Below, piece after piece: positions 7,753 to 15,849 of a DNA stretch of 64,000 nt. The translations under genes and the position numbers were made by a program. Source of the stretch: an uncultured bacterium. GTDB taxonomy: Bacteria > Bacillota > Clostridia > Oscillospirales > Ruminococcaceae. How positions within the stretch are numbered: position 1 is the first letter of the stretch; each line of letters starts with the position of its first letter. The stretch spans positions 1-64,000 of the forward strand of contig CAJMSD010000002.1 in NCBI GenBank assembly GCA_905215965.1, in the 5' to 3' direction. The notes under the pieces are model-generated. The model saw only the letters and a list, made by a program, of their open reading frames with translations. It was not told where the DNA came from and did no database searches.

Positions 7753-8324
7753 TGGGATTTTCAACAGATTACACAGACGTACAAAGCTTTGAACTGATTC
7801 CAAAGGGAGAATATGAAGTGATCATCAAAGCAATTACAGAACGCACAACACCAAACGGTGCAACGGGACTTAACCTTACATTTGTTATCAGAAATGATGT
7901 GGAACAGAAATGTCAGAATCGTTATCTTTTCCATACGTTGTGGAAACGCAAAGAACCGACAAAAGCAGATATGCAGGTTCAGGGATACAGCTTTAAGCAA
8001 ATCATGCAGCTTGCAAAGGCAGCCAAACTTCCGAGTGGAAAGGCTTATGAAACGGTATCAGAACTTTGTGCAGACCTTATAAACCATGTTTTGAAAGTAA
8101 ATGTACATCACGATCAATGGAACGGACAAGTTCGTGAGGAAATCGGTTTTATGAATGAATCAGCTTTCCCCGAATGCAAACATATTTACAAAGAAAAGCA
8201 GCCTGTTTCAGCAGATACACCGGCACAGAGACCACAGGAACAATTTGCAGGTACTGCAACAGCCGACATTGGCAATCTCAGTGATTTTGAAGAAATCCTT
8301 GGTGACGGTGATGTTCCATTCTAA
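7752..8324 (+). CDS. DUF669-type single-stranded-DNA-binding-like protein
   Basis: 190 residues. The N-terminal 130 residues are a beta-rich DUF669-like domain (IPKGEYEVIIKAI, then NGATGLNLTFVI). A Pro/Gln/Thr-rich linker leads to a strongly acidic tail ending DFEEILGDGDVPF. That ending closely resembles the C-terminal tip of bacterial SSB (DDDIPF), which recruits partner proteins. It is therefore probably the phage SSB equivalent, acting with the helicase and recombinase encoded upstream. It starts one base from the end of the VRR-NUC gene. Confidence 0.82.
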   Translation: MGFSTDYTDVQSFELIPKGEYEVIIKAITERTTPNGATGLNLTFVIRNDVEQKCQNRYLFHTLWKRKEPTKADMQVQGYSFKQIMQLAKAAKLPSGKAYETVSELCADLINHVLKVNVHHDQWNGQVREEIGFMNESAFPECKHIYKEKQPVSADTPAQRPQEQFAGTATADIGNLSDFEEILGDGDVPF

Positions 8325-8397
8325 AAACAGCAAGCTCACACAGAGGATACTGATATTGTATTCTCTGCCCGTGAGCAATAATCAGGAGGTAAATATT

Positions 8398-8628
8398 ATG
8401 ACACTTATGGAATTACAGAAAATCCTCGGCGAGAGAATTCGCATTGCAAGCGACAACACACTCAGTGTTGATGAACGGAGAAAAGAAACAGAGCTTTCCC
8501 AAACCATTTCTTCTCTGGCAAAGCAAATGATCAACAACGCTGATGTGGTTCTCCGCACTGATAAGCTGGTTGCGGAAGGTAAGCTGAAGGAATCCTACAT
8601 TGAAAGACTGGTACACGGCCATGCGTAA
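8398..8628 (+). CDS. Small helical phage protein
   Basis: 76 residues from the ATG at 8398 with CAGGAGG seven bases upstream. Charged and helical (LQKILGERIRIASDNTLSVD, then SLAKQMINNADVVLRTDKLV). Short proteins of this type sit directly before HNH endonuclease genes in many Clostridia prophages; no function is known to me. It overlaps the start of the HNH gene by eight bases. Confidence 0.75.
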   Translation: MTLMELQKILGERIRIASDNTLSVDERRKETELSQTISSLAKQMINNADVVLRTDKLVAEGKLKESYIERLVHGHA

Positions 8629-9178
8629 GCATCGTTATACACCTGAACAGGATGAATGGCTGCGTCAGCACATCGAACATTGTAATTCTTACAGACAGCT
8701 TACCGAAATGTTCAATGAGCATTTCAGTGTAAGCGTTGGAAAGTACAGCATTTCTGATAGGTGCATCAAACAGCTGCATATCCACAGAAATGTCAATACC
8801 GGTACATTTCAAAAGGGTGAACAGCGTGCCAAGACATACAGAATCGGTGATGAGAGAGTATATAGCGGATATGTATGGGTAAAAGTCAACGACATACAGC
8901 ATTCCGGTAAAATCACGATACAGAAGTTTAAGGAAAACTGGATGCCGAAACAGCGATATGTTTATGAGCAGCATCATGGCAAAATTCCGGACGGACACAT
9001 TGTTGTGTTCCTTGACAGCAATCCCCTAAACTTCTCAACCGATAATCTTTACTGCATTCCAAGAAGAATCAATGCGATTATGAATCAGAATCATTGGTTT
9101 ACGACAGAACGTGAAAACACATTGACAGCAATAAAATGGTGCGAATTATACTATGCAATGAAAGGATATACCACATGA
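8621..9178 (+). CDS. HNH homing-type endonuclease
   Basis: 185 residues from the ATG at 8621. The N-terminus is a Myb/SANT-like helix-turn-helix (YTPEQDEWLRQHI). The C-terminal half is an HNH_3-type nuclease: YVYEQHHGKIPDGHIVVFL, then NPLNFSTDNL. Such genes in phage replication blocks are usually free-standing homing endonucleases. It overlaps both neighbours, so it is fully embedded in the operon. Confidence 0.82.
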   Translation: MRKHRYTPEQDEWLRQHIEHCNSYRQLTEMFNEHFSVSVGKYSISDRCIKQLHIHRNVNTGTFQKGEQRAKTYRIGDERVYSGYVWVKVNDIQHSGKITIQKFKENWMPKQRYVYEQHHGKIPDGHIVVFLDSNPLNFSTDNLYCIPRRINAIMNQNHWFTTERENTLTAIKWCELYYAMKGYTT

Positions 9179-9603
9179 ATTACCGCAACAGCGAGGGCTA
9201 CGCAAGCCCTACAGAACATGAAGCACTCACTCGTATCAGACATGAGGAACTCAAGGAAGAACGTCAGAAGAAGTACCGTCCAATTGTATACATCTGTTCT
9301 CCGTTTTCACAAGGGGACAAAAAGCAGAACGTTATCAACGCCCGCCGTTTTTGCAAATATGCAGTCGCTCAGAATTGCATTCCATTTGCACCGCATCTGT
9401 TCTTTCCGCAATTTATGAATGACGAGAATCCCAAAGAACGTGACATGGCTTTCAAAATGAATCATATCATGCTTGGCAACTGCGATGAACTCTGGGTATT
9501 TGGCAACAAATATACGATAGGAATGCAGTGTGAAATGAAGTGGGCAATGCGTAAGAAAGTACACATCAGATTTTTTGACGAGAACGGAAAGGAGAAATCA
9601 TAA
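9175..9603 (+). CDS. DUF4406/DUF7768-like nucleotide-processing protein
   Basis: 142 residues. The fold signature VYICSPFSQGD followed by NVINARRFCKYAV resembles nucleoside 2-deoxyribosyltransferase-like proteins, which have an N-terminal Rossmann-like strand and a helix carrying the Arg. LGNCDELWVFG near residue 100 is the next core motif, seen in DUF4406 and DUF7768 families. Phage members are presumed to act on nucleotides, but catalysis is not demonstrated. The start ATG overlaps the HNH stop, and the stop touches the next start. Confidence 0.75.
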   Translation: MNYRNSEGYASPTEHEALTRIRHEELKEERQKKYRPIVYICSPFSQGDKKQNVINARRFCKYAVAQNCIPFAPHLFFPQFMNDENPKERDMAFKMNHIMLGNCDELWVFGNKYTIGMQCEMKWAMRKKVHIRFFDENGKEKS

Positions 9604-11882
9604 TGAATTACGAATCAATCCCAAATGAACTGAGATCAATTCCTAACTGGGTATGCTGGAAAGCATACCCGGATGCCAAATCCCATAGTGGAATCCGGAA
9701 AATTCCAATCAATCCGATTACCGGCGGACAGGCTATGTCCAATAATCCGCAGACCTGGACAGGTTTTGAAACCGCACTGAAATCATCTGTAAATTATGAC
9801 GGAATAGGATTTATGTTCAGTGATTCCGGTTATTTCGGTGTTGACCTTGATGACTGCCGTGACAGCATCGACAGCTACCTTCATGGCGATAAATCAGGCA
9901 TTATTGCTGAATTTATTGATACTTTACAGACATATGCAGAATATTCTCAGTCACGAAACGGAATACATCTTATCTGCAGAGGCTCACTCCCTGCGGGCAG
10001 AAGACGCAACGGAAAAGTTGAAATGTACGACAGCGGAAGGTTTTTCATAATGACAGGTAATGCAATCGGTGAATACAGCTATATTTCTGATTGCACCGAA
10101 AGGATCAAGTATCTTCACATAAAATACGTTGGTATACAGCGAGAAACACCCGCGAACAGAAGTTGTACTCCATCTCTGCTTAATATGTCGGAACAGGAAA
10201 TTATCAGCAAAATAATGAATTCCCAAAGCAGAGAAAAATTTGCTGCTCTTTACAGCGGAGATTTCTCTGATTATCCGTCTCAGTCTGAAGCAGATATGGC
10301 TTTCTGCTCAATTCTTGCATTCTGGTGTGGCGGCGATATAGCTCTTATGGATAAAATATACCGAAGTTCAGGGCTTATGCGTGAAAAGTGGGACAGAAGG
10401 CAATCCGGCTCGACTTATGGTACGCTCACCCTTAATAATGCTGTTGCATGCTGTCAGAATTTTTATCAGCCGCAAGCTACAGATGATTATTATATAACAA
10501 TCAAGAACCCTTCCTCTGCCCGTTCAAATACCAAATTGCCAATGCATTCTCTTGATGACACAGGAAATGCAGAACGTATGAAAGATTATTGTGGAGATAC
10601 TTTCCGTTACAATTATACCGATAAACGCTGGATGTACTACAAAGACGGGGTGTGGGTATATGATTACTGCGGTGCGGTTTTCTCTGCTGCTGATGTGATT
10701 CTTGAACGTATGAAAACAGAACTTAAAACATGGGCGGAACACGAAGACGGAAAGTTTCTTCAGGACTATCAGAAACATATGAAAAAGACTCGTTCCAATG
10801 CTGCAAAAACTGCTATGGTAAGGGAATTTCAGCATATCGTTCCAATAAGTCCATCAGACCTTGATACACACAAAAGTCTTGTAAATACACAGAATGGAAT
10901 AGTTGACCTTGATACCGGTACAACAGTCCCTCACAATCCTAAAATGTACATGACGAGAATGCTCGGAACTTCCATGCCTGTTAATCCGAAAAAGCCTGTT
11001 CTGTGGCTGCGCTTTCTTGATGATATTTTCGGTGATGACAAGGAACTTATCCGATACATTCAAAAATCGATAGGTTACTGTCTGAGCGGACTTACATCAG
11101 AACAGTGTGTATTTTTCCTGTATGGCAATGGCAGAAACGGAAAATCAACGTTCCTTGAGATCATTCGTGCGATCCTCGGAGAATATGCAACAAACATACA
11201 GCCTGAATCCATTATGGTCAAGAACAGCAATAACTCTGCAAATACCGATATTGCCCGCTTAAAGGGTGCAAGACTTGTCACATCAGTTGAACCTAATGAG
11301 GGTATGCGGCTTAATGAAGGACTTATAAAACAGCTTACAGGCGATGATATGGTAACTGCCCGAAAACTCTATGGTGATGAATTTGAATATCGTCCGGAAT
11401 TTAAGCTGTGGCTTGCAACAAACCACAAACCAACAATTCGCGGCACTGATCTTGGAATCTGGCGAAGAATTCATATCATTCCATTTACAAAAATTATTCC
11501 CGAAGAAAAGGTTGATAAGAACCTTGGTGAGAAACTTCGTGAAGAAATGCCTGATATTCTTGCCTGGGCTATGGATGGATACCGCCTGTGGAAATATGAA
11601 GGTCTTCATAAGCCGAAAGCCGTCGAAGATTCTGTCAGGGAGTATCGTAATGAAATGGACGTGATCGCCGCATTTCTCGCCTCTGACTATATTGCTGAAG
11701 GCGGTGAAATTAAGGCATCTGTGCTGTATGCAGTTTATTGTCAGTGGGCTGCGGAATCCAACGAATACAAGATGACAAGCCGCAAGTTTGGAATTGAAAT
11801 GTGCAAACGCTACACCAAAATTCATAAGAAAAACGGCTGGTACTATCAGGGTATCTCCACTCTTTCTATTAAGATGACATAA
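9603..11882 (+). CDS. Primase-helicase of the P4/D5 type
   Basis: 759 residues. The N-terminus (about 1-170) matches a bifunctional primase/PriCT-like domain, with NWVCWKAYPD at the start and an acidic GVDLDDC motif near residue 80. The central part carries a D5-N-like segment. The C-terminal SF3 helicase has Walker A YGNGRNGKST (about 507-516), and downstream ARLKGARLVTSVEPNEG and LATNHKPTIRGTDLGIWRRI are typical of this family. It would open the origin, unwind DNA and prime synthesis. It ends the replication operon and is followed by an AT-rich gap. Confidence 0.92.
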   Translation: MNYESIPNELRSIPNWVCWKAYPDAKSHSGIRKIPINPITGGQAMSNNPQTWTGFETALKSSVNYDGIGFMFSDSGYFGVDLDDCRDSIDSYLHGDKSGIIAEFIDTLQTYAEYSQSRNGIHLICRGSLPAGRRRNGKVEMYDSGRFFIMTGNAIGEYSYISDCTERIKYLHIKYVGIQRETPANRSCTPSLLNMSEQEIISKIMNSQSREKFAALYSGDFSDYPSQSEADMAFCSILAFWCGGDIALMDKIYRSSGLMREKWDRRQSGSTYGTLTLNNAVACCQNFYQPQATDDYYITIKNPSSARSNTKLPMHSLDDTGNAERMKDYCGDTFRYNYTDKRWMYYKDGVWVYDYCGAVFSAADVILERMKTELKTWAEHEDGKFLQDYQKHMKKTRSNAAKTAMVREFQHIVPISPSDLDTHKSLVNTQNGIVDLDTGTTVPHNPKMYMTRMLGTSMPVNPKKPVLWLRFLDDIFGDDKELIRYIQKSIGYCLSGLTSEQCVFFLYGNGRNGKSTFLEIIRAILGEYATNIQPESIMVKNSNNSANTDIARLKGARLVTSVEPNEGMRLNEGLIKQLTGDDMVTARKLYGDEFEYRPEFKLWLATNHKPTIRGTDLGIWRRIHIIPFTKIIPEEKVDKNLGEKLREEMPDILAWAMDGYRLWKYEGLHKPKAVEDSVREYRNEMDVIAAFLASDYIAEGGEIKASVLYAVYCQWAAESNEYKMTSRKFGIEMCKRYTKIHKKNGWYYQGISTLSIKMT

Positions 11883-11990
11883 ATGACATATATTACTTCT
11901 TTTCTCTACTTCTCTTAAAAAAGAAAAGAAAAATAAAATAAATATTATATTTTATATATTATATATCATCTTATGTCAAATGGAGGAAAA
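11883..11990. other. AT-rich gap after the primase-helicase
   Basis: About 108 bases of mainly A/T, with a purine/pyrimidine asymmetric stretch (CTTAAAAAAGAAAAG) and runs of TATATT. It could hold the phage origin or only a weak transcription stop. No clear iterons or strong stem are visible. Confidence 0.35.
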
Positions 11991-12407
11991 ATGAAAATTG
12001 CTCTCAATTTTAAAGATAAGGATACTTTCCGAAAACTGGAACGTCAGGCTTATGACGGTACCATTGATGTAACAAAGTTTCCGCCTGCAGAATATAGATA
12101 TTTTTCCGAACTTAAAAAATTGTATTATGCTTTTAAATTTGAGGGACTTCCTAAAGAGGAAGCTTCTCGTAAAAAGCGTATTTTGTTAAAGCTATACAAG
12201 GAAGCAATTTCTGAATATGAAAACAGGCTTAATGTTTCCAGACAATATCAGGAACACATTCGCATTGCAGAACTTAATCTTTCAAAAATTGAAAAATCCC
12301 ATGATGTATATGAAATTGCTCTCCTTGCTTGTGAATCACTTGGTGCTATGATGGGAGAAGACACTTTCTATAACCGGCAGAAACAGAAAATTATGGAGGA
12401 GAAATAA
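11991..12407 (+). CDS. Hypothetical phage protein
   Basis: 138 residues from the ATG at 11991 with GGAGGAAAA immediately upstream. Rich in Lys/Glu and largely helical: KKRILLKLYKEAISEYENRL in the centre, then a second helix pair. There are no membrane segments. It lies between the primase and the ArpU-like regulator and directly abuts the latter. Family unknown to me. Confidence 0.75.
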   Translation: MKIALNFKDKDTFRKLERQAYDGTIDVTKFPPAEYRYFSELKKLYYAFKFEGLPKEEASRKKRILLKLYKEAISEYENRLNVSRQYQEHIRIAELNLSKIEKSHDVYEIALLACESLGAMMGEDTFYNRQKQKIMEEK

Positions 12408-12824
12408 ATGGATGGATACATAAAATTGACAGCAAAAGACTACATGAAAGAAGCAAAGATATTACTTAAGCGAATTGAAAGAAAAAGACGTGAGGCAGAG
12501 AGTATCCGCATTTGTGAGAGTTCTCCTTCTTCACCTGCATTCAGCGATATGCCGAAAACAGCAACGCATAATCCGCATAGAATGTCCGATAGTATCAACC
12601 GTGCTATTGACCTTGACAGAGAAGCAGACGCTGCTTTTGATGAGCTGTCTGCACTGAAATCAGCGTTTCTTGAATCATTGCAAAAACTGGATAACCCGGA
12701 TGAACGTGATCTGATGTATAAACGTTATATCGAGTTTAAAAGTTGGAATGAAGTATTTCACGAAATGGGCTATAGCAAATCGGCCGGATACAGGGTTCAC
12801 AGCAATGCGTTATCCAAGCTTTAA
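12408..12824 (+). CDS. ArpU/DUF1492-like late regulator
   Basis: 138 residues. The N-terminal half is helical with a Ser/Pro-rich loop (CESSPSSPAFSD), and the C-terminal 45 residues form a sigma region-4-like HTH: DERDLMYKRYIEFKSWNEVF and SKSAGYRVHSNALSKL. DUF1492/ArpU/RinA-type proteins activate packaging-gene transcription in Gram-positive phages. Directly after its stop come three 10-bp direct repeats and a promoter, its probable target. Confidence 0.78.
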   Translation: MDGYIKLTAKDYMKEAKILLKRIERKRREAESIRICESSPSSPAFSDMPKTATHNPHRMSDSINRAIDLDREADAAFDELSALKSAFLESLQKLDNPDERDLMYKRYIEFKSWNEVFHEMGYSKSAGYRVHSNALSKL

Positions 12825-12829
12825 AATTT

Positions 12830-12859
12830 GGGAGTTCGTGGGAGTTTACGGGACTTGAA
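12830..12859 (+). repeat. Three 10-bp iterons, activator site
   Basis: GGGAGTTCGT, GGGAGTTTAC, GGGACTTGAA follow one another with no gaps (12830, 12840, 12850), one helical turn apart. The last one overlaps the -35 of the next promoter. GGGA-type repeats here are typical targets of ArpU-like proteins. Confidence 0.75.
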
Positions 12860-12883
12860 GATACTTTCAATATGTGCTATAAT
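12855..12883 (+). promoter_or_regulatory. Late promoter with extended -10
   Basis: TTGAAG (12855-12860), 17 nt, TATAAT (12878-12883), with TG at 12875-12876 forming an extended -10 (TGCTATAAT). Activator repeats overlap the -35. Transcription starts near 12890. Confidence 0.8.
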
Positions 12884-12910
12884 ATAAACTGGAAAATAAG
12901 ATAACGAAAA

Positions 12911-12945
12911 AGCCATGGCAGAGAAATCTGCTGTGGCTATTTTTA
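12911..12945 (+). terminator. Leader terminator/attenuator before the late genes
   Basis: A 12-bp stem (AGCCATGGCAGA 12911-12922 with TCTGCTGTGGCT 12927-12938) with a GAAA loop and five T residues after one A. It lies between the promoter start and the first late CDS, so transcripts must pass it, either by partial read-through or antitermination. Confidence 0.8.
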
Positions 12946-12965
12946 TACCATGACGGAGGTACAGT

Positions 12966-13352
12966 ATGAAAGCAAAAGAATATTTAAGAACGATTCAGAA
13001 GCTTGAAAGCGAAACCAGGGAATGCTATGGACAGGCGGAATACCTGAAGAACGCCATTAACAACCTCTCAAATCAGAATGTCATTGAAACCGTTGAGGAA
13101 CTTATCATTAATCTTATGGACGAGGCAGCTGATTATGCAATTCATCGTGTTCATCTGATAAACGAACTTTTAAATGTTGATGACCCAATGCAGTATATGC
13201 TTCTCCATTACCGCTACTGCCTCGGTTACAGCTGGCATAAGATCGCTTACAAGCTTAAAGTAAGCGTTGGCTTTGTGAAGAATCTTCACGGTAAGGCGTT
13301 GAAGTCACTTGACAAATATCTTGAGGAATGCTGCAATGCCGAAGAAATGTAA
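12966..13352 (+). CDS. Second RinA/ArpU-like sigma region-4 regulator
   Basis: 128 residues, with ACGGAGG nine bases before the ATG. The N-terminal helices (AKEYLRTIQKLESETRECYG) lead to a C-terminal HTH: YRYCLGYSWHKIAYKL followed by VSVGFVKNLHGKALKSLDKY. This is the layout of phage RinA/DUF1492-type transcription factors. Two consecutive proteins of this type suggest stepwise control of late transcription. The HNH gene begins inside its 3' end. Confidence 0.75.
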   Translation: MKAKEYLRTIQKLESETRECYGQAEYLKNAINNLSNQNVIETVEELIINLMDEAADYAIHRVHLINELLNVDDPMQYMLLHYRYCLGYSWHKIAYKLKVSVGFVKNLHGKALKSLDKYLEECCNAEEM

Positions 13353-13680
13353 GCACCCTTGCAGTTATCCAGGCTGTCCGAACCTTACCGACAGCAGATA
13401 TTGTGAGATGCATAAACAGCCTGACAGACCATCAGCTGCAAAGCGTGGTTACAACAGCAAATGGCGTAGGCTTAGCAAACAGTATCTCCGTAAACACCCG
13501 ATGTGTGTACGTTGCTTGCAGCAAGGACGATATGTCCCTGCAACGGTAGTCGACCATATCATTCCGCATCGTGGCAATCTCGCTTTGATGTGGGACGAAT
13601 CCAACTGGCAAGCCTTATGCAAGCCCTGTCACGATAAAAAGACGTGGACGGAAGATAAGAATCCTGTTTATACATACTGA
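13336..13680 (+). CDS. HNH endonuclease of the packaging module
   Basis: 114 residues from the ATG at 13336. Four N-terminal Cys/His ligands (CKHPCSYPGC, YCEMH) and two more pairs (CVRC, CKPC) frame the HNH core VDHIIPHRGN with the typical NWQALCKPCHDKKT ending. HK97-like cos phages encode such HNH proteins beside terS, where they help nick the cos ends during packaging. Fits that role by position, 226 bases before terS. Confidence 0.9.
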   Translation: MPKKCKHPCSYPGCPNLTDSRYCEMHKQPDRPSAAKRGYNSKWRRLSKQYLRKHPMCVRCLQQGRYVPATVVDHIIPHRGNLALMWDESNWQALCKPCHDKKTWTEDKNPVYTY

Positions 13681-13823
13681 AAAGCCCCTGGGGGTATAAA
13701 AACCTCTAAAAATGGACAAAACATTGACCGGTGGCCCCTCTCACGCACAAAATCCAATATTCAAACACCCGATTGACCCCTTGAATATTAAAACATTAGA
13801 AAATACCGATAAAACCTGCTTTT
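13681..13823. other. Probable cos (packaging) region
   Basis: A C-rich, non-coding stretch sits between the HNH gene and terS. It contains AGCCCCTGGGGGTATAAAAA at 13682 and GGTGGCCCCTCTCACGC further on. GGGGGT-like and CCCC-type runs at this position are seen in Firmicute HK97-type cos phages, so a cohesive-end site is likely. The exact cut is not derivable here. Confidence 0.5.
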
Positions 13824-13849
13824 GCTGACTTTTAAGTCAGCATTTTTTA
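13824..13849 (+). terminator. Intrinsic terminator between HNH and terS
   Basis: A perfect 9-bp stem, TGCTGACTT (13824-13832) and AAGTCAGCA (13835-13843), with a two-base loop and a run of six T. It is inside the late operon. Confidence 0.8.
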
Positions 13850-13906
13850 TGCCCGATTTTACAATTTTTGTTTGAATTTCTTTGATTTTTCGGAGGTGAT
13901 GACATC

Positions 13907-14431
13907 ATGGCGAAAGACGGTACAAACCGAGGCGGTGCAAGACCGGGTGCAGGCAGACCAAGAAAGGCACTCACGGAGAAAATTGCTGAGGGAAAATCGG
14001 CGGAAGTTATGATGCAACCTGCGAATATGGAATCTGCTGAAACACCGCCTGTCAGAGATTTCATGAAAGAATTACAGCGTGACGGCACAAAACTCCTTGC
14101 AGATGATGTGTATACAGAAACTTATCAATGGCTGAAAGAACGTTCCTGCGAGAAAATCGTCAGCCGTCAGCTTGTGGAACAGTATGCCATGAGCATTTCC
14201 CGTTGGATTCACTGCGAGCAGATCGTCACAAAATATGGGTACATTTCAAAACACCCCACAACGGGTGCGGCAATCGCCTCTCCCTATGTAGCGATGTCAC
14301 AGAACTACATGAAACAGGCAAATCAGATCTGGAATCAGATTTTTCAGATCGTGAGGGAAAATTGTTCTGTGGAATTTCAGGGCAATCCGCAGGAAGATAT
14401 GATGGAAAAGCTGCTCCGCAGCAGAAAGTGA
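13907..14431 (+). CDS. terS: Terminase small subunit (P27/HK97 type)
   Basis: 174 residues. An N-terminal AT-hook-like patch GGARPGAGRPRK (residues 8-19) is characteristic of the P27-family small terminase, as is the helical body with LVEQYAMSISRWIHCEQI. It recognises the cos site and recruits the large subunit. A GGAGGTGATG site precedes the ATG at 13907. The large subunit is 9 kb downstream, an unusual separation caused by the accessory island. Confidence 0.88.
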   Translation: MAKDGTNRGGARPGAGRPRKALTEKIAEGKSAEVMMQPANMESAETPPVRDFMKELQRDGTKLLADDVYTETYQWLKERSCEKIVSRQLVEQYAMSISRWIHCEQIVTKYGYISKHPTTGAAIASPYVAMSQNYMKQANQIWNQIFQIVRENCSVEFQGNPQEDMMEKLLRSRK

Positions 14432-14437
14432 GTATTT

Positions 14438-14596
14438 ATGAAAGCAGATGTTCAATTCTGGAGAGAGTTAAAACAGCATCGAAACAATATGACCAAACAG
14501 CAGTATCGCACAATTAAAGGACAAGCCGTAAAAGGCAATATTGATGCTGCCCGAAAAGGAATGCTCAGAATCCAGCAGAGGAGGAATTACCGATGA
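14438..14596 (+). CDS. Small basic phage protein
   Basis: 52 residues, below most gene-calling limits. MKADVQFWRELKQHRNNMTK begins a very basic helical protein that ends QRRNYR. Similar small proteins stand beside terminase or methylase genes in Clostridia prophages. It starts six bases after the terS stop, and its stop overlaps the methylase start (ATGA), so it is translated as part of the operon. Its function is unknown. Confidence 0.7.
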   Translation: MKADVQFWRELKQHRNNMTKQQYRTIKGQAVKGNIDAARKGMLRIQQRRNYR

Positions 14597-15849
14597 CCAC
14601 AACTACAGAATTTCAGCTTGTTGACATCAACAAGTTAGTGCCATATGCCAACAATGCCAGAACCCACAACAAGGAACAGATCCTGAAACTTCGCTCTTCT
14701 CTGCGTGAGTTTGGGTTTGTGAATCCTGTCATTATCGACCGGGAATACAATGTGCTGGCTGGTCACGGCAGAATCGAAGCGGCAAAGGCAGAAAATATTT
14801 CAGAAGTGCCATGTGTATTTGCCGATCACCTGACCGAAGCGCAGAAGAAGGCATATATTCTTGTCGACAACCGGATGGCGTTAGATGCAGGCTGGGATGA
14901 TGAACTGCTTGCTGTTGAGATGGAAGAGTTGCAGAATCTCGGATTCGACCTTGGTTTGACCGGTTTCGATGAATCTGAAATTGCTGACCTTTTCGACATT
15001 AACAGTGATGAAGCAAAACAGGACGATTTCGATGTAGACACAGAACTGGAAAAGCCCTGCAAATCCAAAACCGGCGACATCTGGCATCTTGGAAAACATA
15101 CCATCATCTGCGGAGATTCCACTTTGCCTGAAACCTATACAGCACTTTTGGGTGATACAAAAGTCAATCTGGTTTGTACCGATCCGCCGTATCTTGTCAA
15201 TCTGGAAAGCACATCCGGCAAGATCAAAAACGATGACCTTGACGATGAAAAGGGATATGAATTTCTGAAATCCACATTTGAGAGATTCAAGGAATCCATG
15301 GCAAAAGATGCAAGCATTTATGTGTTTTATGCTACGTCAAAGGCTCGTGTATTTCATGATGCATATGAAGATGCAGGATTTAAGGTGGGTGCAGGACTTG
15401 TCTGGAAGAAAGACCGCCTTGTTCTCACTCGCACCGATTGGAAATACATTCATGAACCAATCATCTGGGGTTGGCGTAAGGACGGCAAGCATATCTGGTA
15501 TGGTGACCAGAAACAGAAAACCGTATTTGAATTTGACCGTATCAAAAACAGCAAGGAAGACGGCTGCGGACACCCGTCCAGTAAACCTGTCCCGCTGATT
15601 GCTTACCTGATTTCTCAGTGTACACAGACAAACGGCATGGTGCTTGACGGATTTTTGGGCAGTGCATCTACCCTGATTGCCTGTGAGCAGTTAAACCGTG
15701 TATGCTTTGGCGTTGAACTGGAACCAAAGTTCGTTGATGTTGCAGTGGAAAGATACATTAAACTCCATGAAGGCAGGTCTGATGATGTGTATCTGATGCG
15801 TAACGGCGAAAGAATCGAATACAAGGATGTGGAGGTGTCAGATGAATAA
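14593..15849 (+). CDS. ParB-domain N6/N4 DNA methyltransferase
   Basis: 418 residues. The N-terminal 110 residues form a ParB/Srx-like domain (NKLVPYANNARTHNKEQ; NVLAGHGRIEAAK). The catalytic domain has motif IV DPPY (197-200) and a motif I-like segment near the end (VLDGFLGSASTLIACEQ). That order is of the beta class, with target specificity between. The enzyme methylates adenine or cytosine amino groups. Lone phage methylases of this type protect phage DNA against host restriction or alter regulation. It is translationally coupled to the C5 methylase. Confidence 0.88.
   Translation: MTTTTEFQLVDINKLVPYANNARTHNKEQILKLRSSLREFGFVNPVIIDREYNVLAGHGRIEAAKAENISEVPCVFADHLTEAQKKAYILVDNRMALDAGWDDELLAVEMEELQNLGFDLGLTGFDESEIADLFDINSDEAKQDDFDVDTELEKPCKSKTGDIWHLGKHTIICGDSTLPETYTALLGDTKVNLVCTDPPYLVNLESTSGKIKNDDLDDEKGYEFLKSTFERFKESMAKDASIYVFYATSKARVFHDAYEDAGFKVGAGLVWKKDRLVLTRTDWKYIHEPIIWGWRKDGKHIWYGDQKQKTVFEFDRIKNSKEDGCGHPSSKPVPLIAYLISQCTQTNGMVLDGFLGSASTLIACEQLNRVCFGVELEPKFVDVAVERYIKLHEGRSDDVYLMRNGERIEYKDVEVSDE

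Noticed and set aside
12830..12859. Replication iterons
   Set aside because: The repeats overlap a -35 element and are beside an ArpU-like gene, far from the primase, so an activator site fits better.
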